Below are positions 1-8,394 of a stretch of 64,000 bases of DNA, one piece after another. The translations under genes were made by a program, and so were the position numbers. A model generated the notes under the pieces. It was not told where the DNA came from, did no database searches, and saw only the letters and a program-made list of their open reading frames with translations. This DNA is from Brenneria rubrifaciens. GTDB lineage: Bacteria > Pseudomonadota > Gammaproteobacteria > Enterobacterales > Enterobacteriaceae. The first letter of the stretch is position 1. Every line of letters starts with the position of its first letter. The stretch spans positions 3,844,001-3,908,000 of the forward strand of contig NZ_CP034035.1 of the NCBI RefSeq assembly GCF_005484945.1. The letters run 5' to 3'.

Positions 1-3000
1 CCGATAATGCGCTGACGATTGGCAATAATGGCGAGTTGAACAACAGCGCGGGCGCACTGGCCTCTTCCGGTGTGTTGAAGATCAGTGGTTCAGGACTTAA
101 TCTCATCAACCGTGACGGTGTGGTGCAAGCCGGCAAGCAACTGGATATCCGGGCGGATAACGTCGACGGAAACGGGCAATTGCTCTCGCTGGGCGATATG
201 ACGCTGCAAAGCGATCAGTCGTTTGCAAATAGCGGCACGGCGATCGCCAACGGCAATTTCACGCTCGTCACACCGGGGAGCATCACCAACAGCGGCAAGC
301 TGCTGGCGGGGAGTCAACTCGATCTGCACGGCGGCGACCTGACGAATACGGCGGACGGCGAAATCAACGCCGGACAGAACTGGCTGAATGTCGACGGCAC
401 ACTACTTAACCACGGGCTGATTGACGGCGGGTATACGCGTCTTAACGCCGGTACGCTCACCAACACCGGTAGCGGCCGTATTTATGGCGACGTCATCGGC
501 GTGAACGCGGCAACGTTCAACAACCAGGCCGAAAACGGCACGGCGGCCACCCTTGCCGGCCGCGAGCGCGTGGATATCGGCGTTCAAACCCTTAACAACA
601 GCGGGCACGGCCTGATCTCTAGCGCGGGCGATATGGCGATTGGCGGCGAGCTGGCCGCCAACGGCGCGGCGACGGGGCTGGCGGCCGCTATCAACAACCA
701 TAGCGCCACCATTGAGTCCGCCGGGAATATGACGATTGCCGCCGGGCAGATTAATAACGTCAACGACAACTTCGCCACCGAGATCGTCACCGTTTCCAGC
801 GGACCCGTGACTGAATACCAGCATGCCGGCTCGCCGAATCGCTGGAAGGCCGACGAAGAAGGCGTCTTTGTCGACCGCAACTCGTCAGACGGCCTGCGCA
901 ACCTGAACACGCCGGAAGATACGGGTTCCAACAACGACAGCTTCAGCCAGTACGACTACATCCGCACGGTTCAGGAGACGCGGATTAAAACCTCCGACCC
1001 GGCGCAGATCCTCGCAGGCGGCGACATCACGGTCGCCGGCGATGCGATCTTCAACGATAAAAGCCGGATTATCGCGGGCGGTACGCTGGAAACCCGCGGC
1101 ATGAGAGAGATTAAAAACGACGACGTATCCGGCGAGCGCCATACCAACGATGAGGGCTGGGTGACGCACTACTACCGTATCCGCCATAAAGGGACGGATG
1201 AACAAGGCGCCGATCGCACAGCCTACACCCCGCCAACGGTGATCCAGGCCATTGCGCTTAAGCCGGGCCAGCTTGTCAGCAATGGCGAGGTTCAGGGCAG
1301 CTCGGTCAACCTCAATCCGCTGACCCCGCAAAGTATCGATGTGACCATCGGCCAGACGGAAGCGGTCACGGCGCAGGTGAACAGCGACTCCCGCCTCCCC
1401 CAATTACAGTCGGTTTCCGCTGGCGATCCGGTCACCCCGCCGCCGGGTCAGCAGTTTGAGGTCAATCCACCAGAAGGGACAATCCGCATCGTCGGCCCGG
1501 ACACCACGCTGCCGGATAACAGTCTGTTCACCGTTAACCCGTCGACGGATGTGCCCTATCTGGTGGAAACCGATCCGCGTTTCACCAATGAGAAACAGTG
1601 GCTCGGCAGCGATTATATGCAGAACGCCTTCAGTCAGAACGGAGATCACACGGCCAAGCGCCTTGGCGACGGCTACTATGAGCAGCGTCTGGTGCGCGAG
1701 CAGGTCATTAATCTGACCGGACAGCGCTATCTGGACGGCTACACCAGCGACGAAGCGCAATTTAAATCATTAATGGATCAAGGTATTACGTTCGGCAAAC
1801 AGTTCTCGCTGAAGCTGGGCGTGGCGCTGACGGCAGATCAGATGGCGCTTTTGACCGGCGATATCGTCTGGCTGGTGAACCGAGAGGTGAAAATGCCCGA
1901 TGGCTCCATAAGCACGGTGCTGGTGCCGCAGGTCTACGCCAAAGTGAAACCGGGCGATATCGATGGCGCCGGAGCGCTGATCGCCGGTAACAATGTCGTG
2001 ATGAAGCTCGACGGCGACCTGTTTAACCGCGGTACCCTCGCCGGACGGCGCGTGTTGCAGTTGGATGCCGACACTATCACCAACCAGACCGGCGCCATTC
2101 AGGGGGCCGATGTCAGCCTGAATGCCCGGACGGATCTCAACAATATCGGCGGCATTATTCAGGGCAACGACAGCCTGCTGGCCGGCGCCGGACGCGATAT
2201 CAACGCCACCACTACCCTTCGCAGCGTGGAAAGCGCCGCGGATCAGAACCGTTTCGCCAGAACCACTATCGACAGCGTTTCCGGTATTTACGTTCAGGGC
2301 GCGGACGGCAAGCTGACCCTCCAGGCCGGACGCGATCTGAACCTGACGGCGGCCCAGGTCGTGAACAGCGGCGAAAAGGGTCAGACGCGGCTTATCGCCC
2401 GGCGCGACCTGAACCTCGATACCGTCACGACCGCCCGCCGCGACGACCTGGTCTGGGACGGTGACAACACCCTGAAGCAAAGCCAGCGCGACAGCGTGGG
2501 CAGCGAAGTGGTCGGTAAAGGCGGCCTCACGCTGGCGGCGGGTAACGACATCAACGCACAGGCGGCGTTGCTCTCATCGGAGAATGCGCTGCAACTGAGC
2601 GCCGGGCATGACGTGAATATCAAAGGCGCGGAGAACACCCTCGATCTGGATGAACGCCACAAGGTGACCGGCAGCAGCAGTTGGCTGTCGAAGACCACCA
2701 CCCGCACGCATGACGCCGTCTCCCGCCAGACGGTTGCAGGCAGCGAACTGAGCGGCGACAACGTGGACATCACGGCAGGCAACGACCTTGCCGTACTGGG
2801 CAGCAACGTGGCGGGCAGCGGCGACGTGTCCCTGCTGGCAGGCAACGAGTTGACCGTCGGCGGCATGCGCGAGCGTAACAGCGAACGGCATCAGAAACAG
2901 GAGAAAAAATCCGGCCTGATGAGTTCCGGCGGCATCGGTTTCAGCATTGGCTCGCAAAGCCTGGACGTGACCGATACCGGCCGGGACGTGACGCAACTGG

Positions 3001-5813
3001 GCAGTACGGTCGGCAGCGTGAACGGCGATCTGACGCTCAGCGCGGGCAACCACCTCGCCGTGACCGGCTCAGCGCTGGTGGCGGGCAACGATATGACGCT
3101 CAGCGGCGGGCGCGTCGACATCGATGCGGCGCAGAATCAACGCCGCCAGACGCACGAAGTGGCGCAGAAAACGTCGGGCCTGACGCTGGCACTCTCCGGG
3201 GCGGCGGGCAGCGCATTGAATACCGCCGTGTCCACGGCGCGGGCGGCCAGAAACACCGACAATGACCGCCTGAAGGCATTGCAGGGGGTGAAAGCGGCGC
3301 TGAGCGGCATTCAGGCGACGCAGGCGGTCCGTCTGGACGCGGCGCAAGGCGGGGATGCGGCAAACACCAATACGGTGGGCATCAGCCTCTCTTACGGCAG
3401 CCAGTCATCGAAGTCGACGCAGCGCAGCGAGCAGAACACCGCACAGGGCAGCAGCCTGACGGCGGGCGACGATCTCCGCATCAGCGCCACCGGTCAGGAC
3501 GGCGACCTGACGGTGAAAGGCAGCCGGCTCAACGCGGGCGACAACGTGCTGCTTGCCGCCAATCGCGATATCAACCTGCTTTCGGCGGAAAACACCCGGC
3601 AGCTTGATGGCAAAAACGAAAGCCGCGGCGGCAGCGTCGGCGTGGGGATTGGCGTCGGCTCCGGCGGCTGGGGCATCAGCGTCTCCGCCAGCGTCAACAA
3701 AGGCAAAGGCAGCGAGAGCGGTAACGGCGTCACCCATACCGAAACCACGGTGGATGCGGGACGCCGGGTTACCCTGCTGAGCGGGCGCGATACCGCGCTC
3801 AGCGGCGCGCAGGTGAGCGGCGAGACAGTGAAAGCCGATGTGGGACGTAACCTGACGATGACCTCGGAGCAGGACAGCGACCGCTACGACGCGAAGCAGC
3901 AGAACGCCGGCGCCGGCGGCAGCTTCACTTTTGGCTCGATGAGCGGCTCGGCGAGCGTCAACCTGAGCCGGGACAAGATGCACAGCGACTACGACTCGGT
4001 GGTTGAGCAAACCGGCATTTTCGCCGGCAAGGGCGGCTTTGATGTGACGGTGGGCGAGCATACCCGGCTCGACGGCGCGGTCATGGGTTCGACCGCCGCG
4101 CCGGACAAAAACCGCCTCGACACCGGGACGCTGGGCTTCAGCGATATTGAAAACCGCGCCGACTATAAAGCGGAGCACCAGAGCATCGGTATGAGCACCG
4201 GCGGCGGCATCGGCGGTCAGTTCGCGGGCAATATGGCGAACGGCCTGCTGGCCGGGGCCGATAGTGAAGGCCGCGACAGCACGACCACCCGGTCGGCGGT
4301 CTCCGAAGGGACAATGGTTATCCGCGACGGCGCGAACCAGCAACAGGATATAAACCAGCTCAGCCGCGATGTGGCGCACGCCAACCAGACGCTCTCGCCG
4401 ATATTCGACAAGGAGAAAGAGCAAAACCGGTTGCAGCAGGCGCAACTGATAGGCGAAATCGGCAACCAGGTAGCGGACATTGCGCGTACGGAAGGCAGCA
4501 TCCAGGCAACGAAGGCCGCGAAAGAGACGTATCCGGGTTATACCGCCGGGCAACTGCGTGAAACGGATATCTACAAAGCCGAGATGCAGAAATATGGCAC
4601 GGGCAGCGCGGTTCAGCGGGCGATACAGGCGGCGACGGCAGCGGTGCAGGGGCTGGCCGGGGGCGATATGACGAAAGCGCTGGCAGGCGCAAGCGCTCCG
4701 TATCTGGCGGAAGTCATCCACGACATGACAACCGACGCCGATGGCAAGATAAACACCGAAGCCAACCTGATGGCCCACGCAGTGGTGGGCGCGGTAGTAG
4801 CGAAGGTGCAGGGCAACAGCGCGTTGGCGGGAGCGGCAGGCGCGACGGTAAGCGAGTATATCGCCCAGCAGCTTTATCCAGGAATATCGCGGGATGCGTT
4901 AACAGAAGATGAGAAGCAAACTATCAGCGTCCTTTCCACCCTGGCGGCAGGCTTGGCGGGTGGCGTAGTGGGTGACAGCAGTGCTAACACGTTGGCGGGA
5001 GCACAGGCTGGTAAGAATGCGGTTGAGAATAATGCGCTGAGTGACATTATTGAGAATAAAGTCTCGGGTGTGTCGCAGGAAGAGAAGTACCAAAATGCGC
5101 AAAAAGAACTGGTTGCTGCCGTTGAAGAGTTCAAGGCACAGCACTGTGCTGGAATGAGTGCAGAAGCGTGTTCGGCCAAGATAAGTGAGCATCGCAATGA
5201 ATTATTGAAAGGCGCTGCTGGTTTTGGATTAGACTTCATACCGGTTGTGGGCGATATCAAGGGCTTTGCTGAAGCGCAGTCAGCCATTGATTATCTTGGA
5301 GCAATGGCTGGGTTGATCCCCGTAGCGGGTGATGCGGCGGGCAAGGCGATAAAAGCAGCAGAAGTGGCGCTGAAGAAAGGGGATGTTGCTGAAGCGTCGA
5401 AGCTGATTAATAAGGCCAGTGATGAGATATCAGGCTATTTACCGAGTCCCGGACATGCATCTTTACCCAACTCTGGAGTCGGATCTAATGCTGCATTCTC
5501 AGTTACTAATGCGCAATTGGGTAAAAAACTTGGAAAACATGTTGAAGATTTCGGCGGTAATGCATCGAATGCGGCAGATAGGCAACGTGTATTAGATATT
5601 ATAAATGATATCGGTTCTAATCCTGATAAGGTCGTCGCCGGTAAATTTGCAGGTCAAGGTGTAGGAAACGGCGCTAGCCGTGGAGATGTATTCTTCAGAA
5701 TAAAAGGGAATGATGTTGTTGTCACTAAGCCAGATGGCAGTTTTGTCACTATCCTTAAGGACGGGGTTAATAATACATCGGTGAAAAATGCACTTAAGGG
5801 AGACCCGAAATGA
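1..5813 (+). CDS. cdiA: CdiA/HecA-type contact-dependent inhibition exoprotein, 3' part (5' end outside window)
   Basis: The frame is open from the left edge, so the signal peptide and TPS secretion domain are not visible. What remains (about 1,935 codons) is a long series of FHA-type beta-helix repeats rich in AGxD/NxxL patterns, then a conserved pre-toxin region and the VENN motif at 5022-5033, the usual start of the exchangeable toxin part (CdiA-CT). After VENN comes a PT-TG-like stretch (DFIPVVGDIKGF, about 5230) and a C-terminal domain with KHVEDFG near 5536 and DVVVTKPDGSFVTILK near 5711. These resemble the KHAGDFG and VVIIKSNGEFLSGWK segments of colicin D, a tRNA-cleaving nuclease, so I infer an RNase of the same general fold. 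The toxin would be delivered to neighbouring cells by receptor contact. Base composition drops clearly after about 4860, as expected of a swapped-in CT. The immunity gene overlaps its end. Confidence 0.9.
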   Translation, partial: DNALTIGNNGELNNSAGALASSGVLKISGSGLNLINRDGVVQAGKQLDIRADNVDGNGQLLSLGDMTLQSDQSFANSGTAIANGNFTLVTPGSITNSGKLLAGSQLDLHGGDLTNTADGEINAGQNWLNVDGTLLNHGLIDGGYTRLNAGTLTNTGSGRIYGDVIGVNAATFNNQAENGTAATLAGRERVDIGVQTLNNSGHGLISSAGDMAIGGELAANGAATGLAAAINNHSATIESAGNMTIAAGQINNVNDNFATEIVTVSSGPVTEYQHAGSPNRWKADEEGVFVDRNSSDGLRNLNTPEDTGSNNDSFSQYDYIRTVQETRIKTSDPAQILAGGDITVAGDAIFNDKSRIIAGGTLETRGMREIKNDDVSGERHTNDEGWVTHYYRIRHKGTDEQGADRTAYTPPTVIQAIALKPGQLVSNGEVQGSSVNLNPLTPQSIDVTIGQTEAVTAQVNSDSRLPQLQSVSAGDPVTPPPGQQFEVNPPEGTIRIVGPDTTLPDNSLFTVNPSTDVPYLVETDPRFTNEKQWLGSDYMQNAFSQNGDHTAKRLGDGYYEQRLVREQVINLTGQRYLDGYTSDEAQFKSLMDQGITFGKQFSLKLGVALTADQMALLTGDIVWLVNREVKMPDGSISTVLVPQVYAKVKPGDIDGAGALIAGNNVVMKLDGDLFNRGTLAGRRVLQLDADTITNQTGAIQGADVSLNARTDLNNIGGIIQGNDSLLAGAGRDINATTTLRSVESAADQNRFARTTIDSVSGIYVQGADGKLTLQAGRDLNLTAAQVVNSGEKGQTRLIARRDLNLDTVTTARRDDLVWDGDNTLKQSQRDSVGSEVVGKGGLTLAAGNDINAQAALLSSENALQLSAGHDVNIKGAENTLDLDERHKVTGSSSWLSKTTTRTHDAVSRQTVAGSELSGDNVDITAGNDLAVLGSNVAGSGDVSLLAGNELTVGGMRERNSERHQKQEKKSGLMSSGGIGFSIGSQSLDVTDTGRDVTQLGSTVGSVNGDLTLSAGNHLAVTGSALVAGNDMTLSGGRVDIDAAQNQRRQTHEVAQKTSGLTLALSGAAGSALNTAVSTARAARNTDNDRLKALQGVKAALSGIQATQAVRLDAAQGGDAANTNTVGISLSYGSQSSKSTQRSEQNTAQGSSLTAGDDLRISATGQDGDLTVKGSRLNAGDNVLLAANRDINLLSAENTRQLDGKNESRGGSVGVGIGVGSGGWGISVSASVNKGKGSESGNGVTHTETTVDAGRRVTLLSGRDTALSGAQVSGETVKADVGRNLTMTSEQDSDRYDAKQQNAGAGGSFTFGSMSGSASVNLSRDKMHSDYDSVVEQTGIFAGKGGFDVTVGEHTRLDGAVMGSTAAPDKNRLDTGTLGFSDIENRADYKAEHQSIGMSTGGGIGGQFAGNMANGLLAGADSEGRDSTTTRSAVSEGTMVIRDGANQQQDINQLSRDVAHANQTLSPIFDKEKEQNRLQQAQLIGEIGNQVADIARTEGSIQATKAAKETYPGYTAGQLRETDIYKAEMQKYGTGSAVQRAIQAATAAVQGLAGGDMTKALAGASAPYLAEVIHDMTTDADGKINTEANLMAHAVVGAVVAKVQGNSALAGAAGATVSEYIAQQLYPGISRDALTEDEKQTISVLSTLAAGLAGGVVGDSSANTLAGAQAGKNAVENNALSDIIENKVSGVSQEEKYQNAQKELVAAVEEFKAQHCAGMSAEACSAKISEHRNELLKGAAGFGLDFIPVVGDIKGFAEAQSAIDYLGAMAGLIPVAGDAAGKAIKAAEVALKKGDVAEASKLINKASDEISGYLPSPGHASLPNSGVGSNAAFSVTNAQLGKKLGKHVEDFGGNASNAADRQRVLDIINDIGSNPDKVVAGKFAGQGVGNGASRGDVFFRIKGNDVVVTKPDGSFVTILKDGVNNTSVKNALKGDPK

Positions 5814-6283
5814 TGAATCCTTTAGGTAAATATCAAGAATGGGCTAACCATGTTATTGGTGAAAGACTCTCAGGAGTGAGAGGGTTAATCTATGTTTTTG
5901 AAACGCCTGACTTTGAACATCCTCAGCAATTACAGTTTATTTTTTCCAATACTGAGAGCATAGCCAGTTTCAGGTGTGGTAAAGATGGTTCAACCCTAGA
6001 GGTAACAGACTTTCCTGTTCAGGGAAATGATCTTGGAGAATATGGCAAGGAAATAATTATGGATGTTTCAAATTCAACATTTTTTGTTGATTATATTGGA
6101 AAATCCCTATTGAAAGCTTATTCGATATTTTCTTCGATAGAGGATGCCTATATAGGAATAAAGCTGGTTTTTGAAAGTGGTTTGAGTTTGATTGTTGTAA
6201 ATGTTGGTGATGAACTAAATATTAGTGACTCTTTATCATCATCATATGAACACGATGAAGGTATCAAATATCAAGAGTTATAA
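5810..6283 (+). CDS. cdiI: CdiI immunity protein for the upstream CdiA toxin
   Basis: The 157-residue acidic protein starts on an ATGA overlap with the cdiA stop (a second ATG follows at 5813), the standard coupling of toxin and immunity gene. It has no signal peptide or membrane segment, so it should act in the cytoplasm by binding the toxin domain. I do not recognise its family. Its base composition is AT-rich like the toxin-coding end of cdiA and unlike the cdiA repeats, so the two were probably acquired together. Function is inferred from position, size and overlap. Confidence 0.75.
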   Translation: MMNPLGKYQEWANHVIGERLSGVRGLIYVFETPDFEHPQQLQFIFSNTESIASFRCGKDGSTLEVTDFPVQGNDLGEYGKEIIMDVSNSTFFVDYIGKSLLKAYSIFSSIEDAYIGIKLVFESGLSLIVVNVGDELNISDSLSSSYEHDEGIKYQEL

Positions 6284-6290
6284 ATGGTTA

Positions 6291-6312
6291 ATCCCGGCCA
6301 TTTGGCCGGGAT
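6291..6312 (+). terminator. Hairpin after cdiI, between convergent genes
   Basis: A perfect 10-bp stem (ATCCCGGCCA with TGGCCGGGAT) with a 2-nt loop lies directly after the cdiI stop. No long T-run follows. A related hairpin sits in the same place after the second immunity gene at 11030, which supports a conserved terminator role. Confidence 0.55.
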
Positions 6313-6327
6313 CGTCACTTTGACCGG

Positions 6328-6516
6328 TCAAAACCTCAGTTCCATCTCAATCACCAGCCGCCCGCGCTCAACGGTGACGATAACCGGCTGTCCGGTGTTA
6401 AAGCCGAGTTCTTCCAGCCACCTGCCGCTGAGCTTGAGCTGCGGGCTGGGCGGTTTTTTACCGCCGTTGGGGGCGTAACCGACGGTGTAATGCCGCTTAC
6501 ATGCGTTTTTAGTTCG
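6328..6516 (-). pseudogene. SymE-like toxin, C-terminal remnant (copy 1)
   Basis: The minus frame reads KRHYTVGYAPNGGKK, then a segment with LSGRWLEELGF, GQPVIVTVERG and LVIEMELRF before the stop. This is the SpoVT/AbrB-like core of the SymE family, SOS-induced RNA-associated toxins controlled in E. coli by the antisense RNA SymR. No start codon exists between the upstream in-frame stop (about 6517) and the conserved part, so the 5' end is lost. It converges on cdiI. SymE-like fragments beside polymorphic toxins are familiar, but this one is probably not expressed as a full protein. Confidence 0.6.
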
Positions 6517-6734
6517 TCAGCGAATTGAGTAAAAGCTCCGATATGAGCCAGCCGGGGGTTACAGGAAAGGCTAATATCAGCGGCAGATGGCGCTGTTAGG
6601 ATGGTGTGGTTGTAGTCTGGAAAATCACGGCGGAGCGGTAGCATACTCGTGCTGAAAAGCGCGTGTTGCAGTTGGATGCCGACACTATCACCAACCAGAC
6701 CGGCGCCATTCAGGGGGCCGATGTCAGCCTGAAC
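6473..6734 (+). repeat. 262-bp direct repeat, copy 1 (symE 5' part, spacer, cdiA segment)
   Basis: This block is near-identical to 11211-11472, at a constant offset of 4738. It joins the start of the SymE-like remnant, about 170 bp of spacer, and a 75-bp cdiA segment (GTGTTGCAGTTGGATGCC onward) that also occurs in the first cdiA at about 2048-2122. The repeat marks the left border of each orphan cdiA module and is a likely recombination seed. Confidence 0.8.
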
Positions 6735-7187
6735 GTGACCGATACCGGCCGGGACGTGACGCAACTGGGCAGTACGGTCGGCAGCGTGAACGGCGATCTG
6801 ACGCTCAGCGCGGGCAACCACCTCGCCGTGACCGGCTCAGCGCTGGCGGCGGGCAACGATATGACGCTCAGCGGCGGGCGCGTCGACATCGATGCGGCGC
6901 AGAATCAACGCCGCCAGACGCACGAAGTGGCGCAGAAAACGTCGGGCCTGACGCTGGCGCTCTCCGGGGCGGCGGGCAGCGCATTGAATACCGCCGTGTC
7001 CACGGCGCGGACGGCCGGAAACACCGACAATGACCGCCTGAAGGCATTGCAGGGGGTGAAAGCGGCGCTGAGCGGCATTCAGGCGACGCAGGCGGTCCGT
7101 CTGGACGCGGCGCAAGGCGGGGATGCGGCAAACACCAATACGGTGGGCATCAGCCTCTCTTACGGCAGCCAGTCATCGAAGTCGACG
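6663..7187 (+). pseudogene. Orphan cdiA module 2, 5' piece (stitched cdiA fragments)
   Basis: The reading frame joins two separated parts of the first cdiA: LQLDADTITNQTG...DVSLN (matching about 2050-2122) runs straight into VTDTGRDVTQLGSTV (matching about 2967-3419). The roughly 840 bp between them is missing. The copy differs from the parent by only a few residues, for example RTAGNTD for RAARNTD. There is no signal peptide, TPS domain or clear ribosome binding site, so it cannot be secreted by itself. It is interrupted at 7187 by an IS element and resumes at 8395. Confidence 0.8.
7184..7187. repeat. IS target-site duplication, left copy (GACG)
   Basis: GACG precedes the element's TGTAAG end and recurs at 8395-8398 after its TTTACA end. 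The uninterrupted cdiA at about 3416-3419 has a single copy. A 4-bp duplication is the rule for the IS407 group. Confidence 0.85.
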
Positions 7188-7266
7188 TGTAAGTATCCCG
7201 CATAATCGTGCCATTCACATTTAGAGATCTTCCGGCATACTCATTTTGCCAACGAAGGAGATCGCT

Positions 7267-7533
7267 ATGCGTAAAGCCCGTTTTACTGAGCATCAGATCA
7301 TCACGGTGATTAAGTCAGTTGAAGCTGGACGAACAGTGAAAGATGTCTGCCGCGAGGCCGGAATCTCTGAAGCCACTTATTACAACTGGAAGTCTAAATA
7401 CGGTGGCATGGAAGCATCTGATATTAAAAAAATAAAGGATCTTGAGGACGAGAACCGTCGGCTCAAGCAGATGTTTGCCGACCTCAGTCTTGAGAATCGG
7501 GCATTGAAAGATGTTATCGAAAAAAAGCTCTGA
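7267..7533 (+). CDS. IS3-family transposase OrfA
   Basis: The 88-residue protein has an N-terminal helix-turn-helix (EHQIITVIKSVEAGRTVKDVC) that binds the element's ends, followed by a leucine-zipper-like helix (LEDENRRLKQMFADLSLENR). The ATG at 7267 is preceded by a good AAGGAG. A longer reading from 7246 would use TTG and is less likely. At A AAA AAG (7521-7527) ribosomes can slip back one base to make the OrfAB fusion, which is the active transposase in this family. Confidence 0.9.
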   Translation: MRKARFTEHQIITVIKSVEAGRTVKDVCREAGISEATYYNWKSKYGGMEASDIKKIKDLEDENRRLKQMFADLSLENRALKDVIEKKL

Positions 7534-8378
7534 AGCCAGCCTTTAAGCGTGAGCTGGTGACGCACCTGATAACAACGTTCGGACTGAGTATCCGTCAGGC
7601 CTGCAGGAGCATGAACCTGAGCAGAACGGTTTTCCATTACCGTCCGGACAACACGCGTGACGAACCCGTTATTTTCGCATTGCAGACGGCTGCGGAAAGA
7701 TATCCACGATACGGCTTCCCGAAGCTGTTTCAGGTTCTGCGGCGGCAGGGATACCAGTGGAACCATAAACGGATCCACCGTATTTACTGTCTGCTGAAAC
7801 TGAATTTTCGTCGCAAAGGCAAACAGCGTCTGCCGGTACGTAACCCATCGCCGCTGACCACACCTGAAGCTCTGAACCAGAGCTGGTCTGTTGATTTCAT
7901 GCATGACGCGCTGATTTGCGGCCGTCGCTTTCGCACATTCAATGTCGTCGATGATTTTAATCGCGAGGCTTTGTCGATCGAAATAGACCTGAACCTGCCG
8001 GCCCAACGAGTGGTTCGAGTGCTCGACAGGATCGCAGCAAACCGGGGATATCCCGCGATGCTTCGCATGGATAACGGCCCGGAATTTATTTCACTGACTC
8101 TGGCTGAGTGGGCAGAAATGCACGCAGTGAGGCTGGAATTTATCAAACCGGGTAAACCGACTCAGAATGCATTTATTGAACGCTTTAACCGGACATACCG
8201 CACTGAAATACTGGATTTCTATCTGTTCAGGACGCTGAACGAAGTACGAGAAATCACAGAGCGGTGGCTTTCAGAATATAACTGTGAGCGTCCACATGAA
8301 TCGCTGAGCAACCTGACACCGGAGGAATACCGATTACAACACCATCTGGCCGGGATCTCAAAAAGTGCGTGGAACTAA
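7530..8378 (+). CDS. IS3-family transposase OrfB (DDE integrase domain), made by -1 frameshift
   Basis: This is the catalytic half of the transposase. An rve-type RNase H fold is visible with the acidic residues in SWSVDFMHD, RMDNGPEF and FIERFNRTYRTE (the D-D-35-E pattern), and the C-terminal NCERPHESLSNLTPEEYR typical of the group. The frame lies -1 relative to OrfA and overlaps its end. GTG at 7557 could start a separate OrfB, but expression as an OrfAB fusion is usual. No stop interrupts the frame. Confidence 0.9.
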   Translation: MKPAFKRELVTHLITTFGLSIRQACRSMNLSRTVFHYRPDNTRDEPVIFALQTAAERYPRYGFPKLFQVLRRQGYQWNHKRIHRIYCLLKLNFRRKGKQRLPVRNPSPLTTPEALNQSWSVDFMHDALICGRRFRTFNVVDDFNREALSIEIDLNLPAQRVVRVLDRIAANRGYPAMLRMDNGPEFISLTLAEWAEMHAVRLEFIKPGKPTQNAFIERFNRTYRTEILDFYLFRTLNEVREITERWLSEYNCERPHESLSNLTPEEYRLQHHLAGISKSAWN

Positions 8379-8394
8379 AACGGGTCTATTTACA

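Larger units (their letters stand above)
7188..8394 (+). mobile_element. IS3-family insertion sequence, IS407 group (ISEhe3-like), 1207 bp
   Basis: The element begins TGTAAGTATCCC and ends GGGTCTATTTACA, imperfect terminal inverted repeats with TG...CA tips. It is flanked by 4-bp GACG duplications and carries overlapping orfA and orfB with a slippery A AAA AAG at 7521-7527. Length, ends, duplication size and protein sequences fit the IS407 group. It splits an orphan cdiA module, so the insertion came after the module was formed. Both transposase frames look intact, so it may still move. Confidence 0.9.

Noticed and set aside
3405..4778. Long minus-strand open frames inside the cdiA genes (also 8390-10156 and 1770-2480)
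   Set aside because: They are antisense shadows of high-GC repetitive cdiA sequence, recur wherever cdiA pieces are copied, and have no ribosome binding site or family resemblance.
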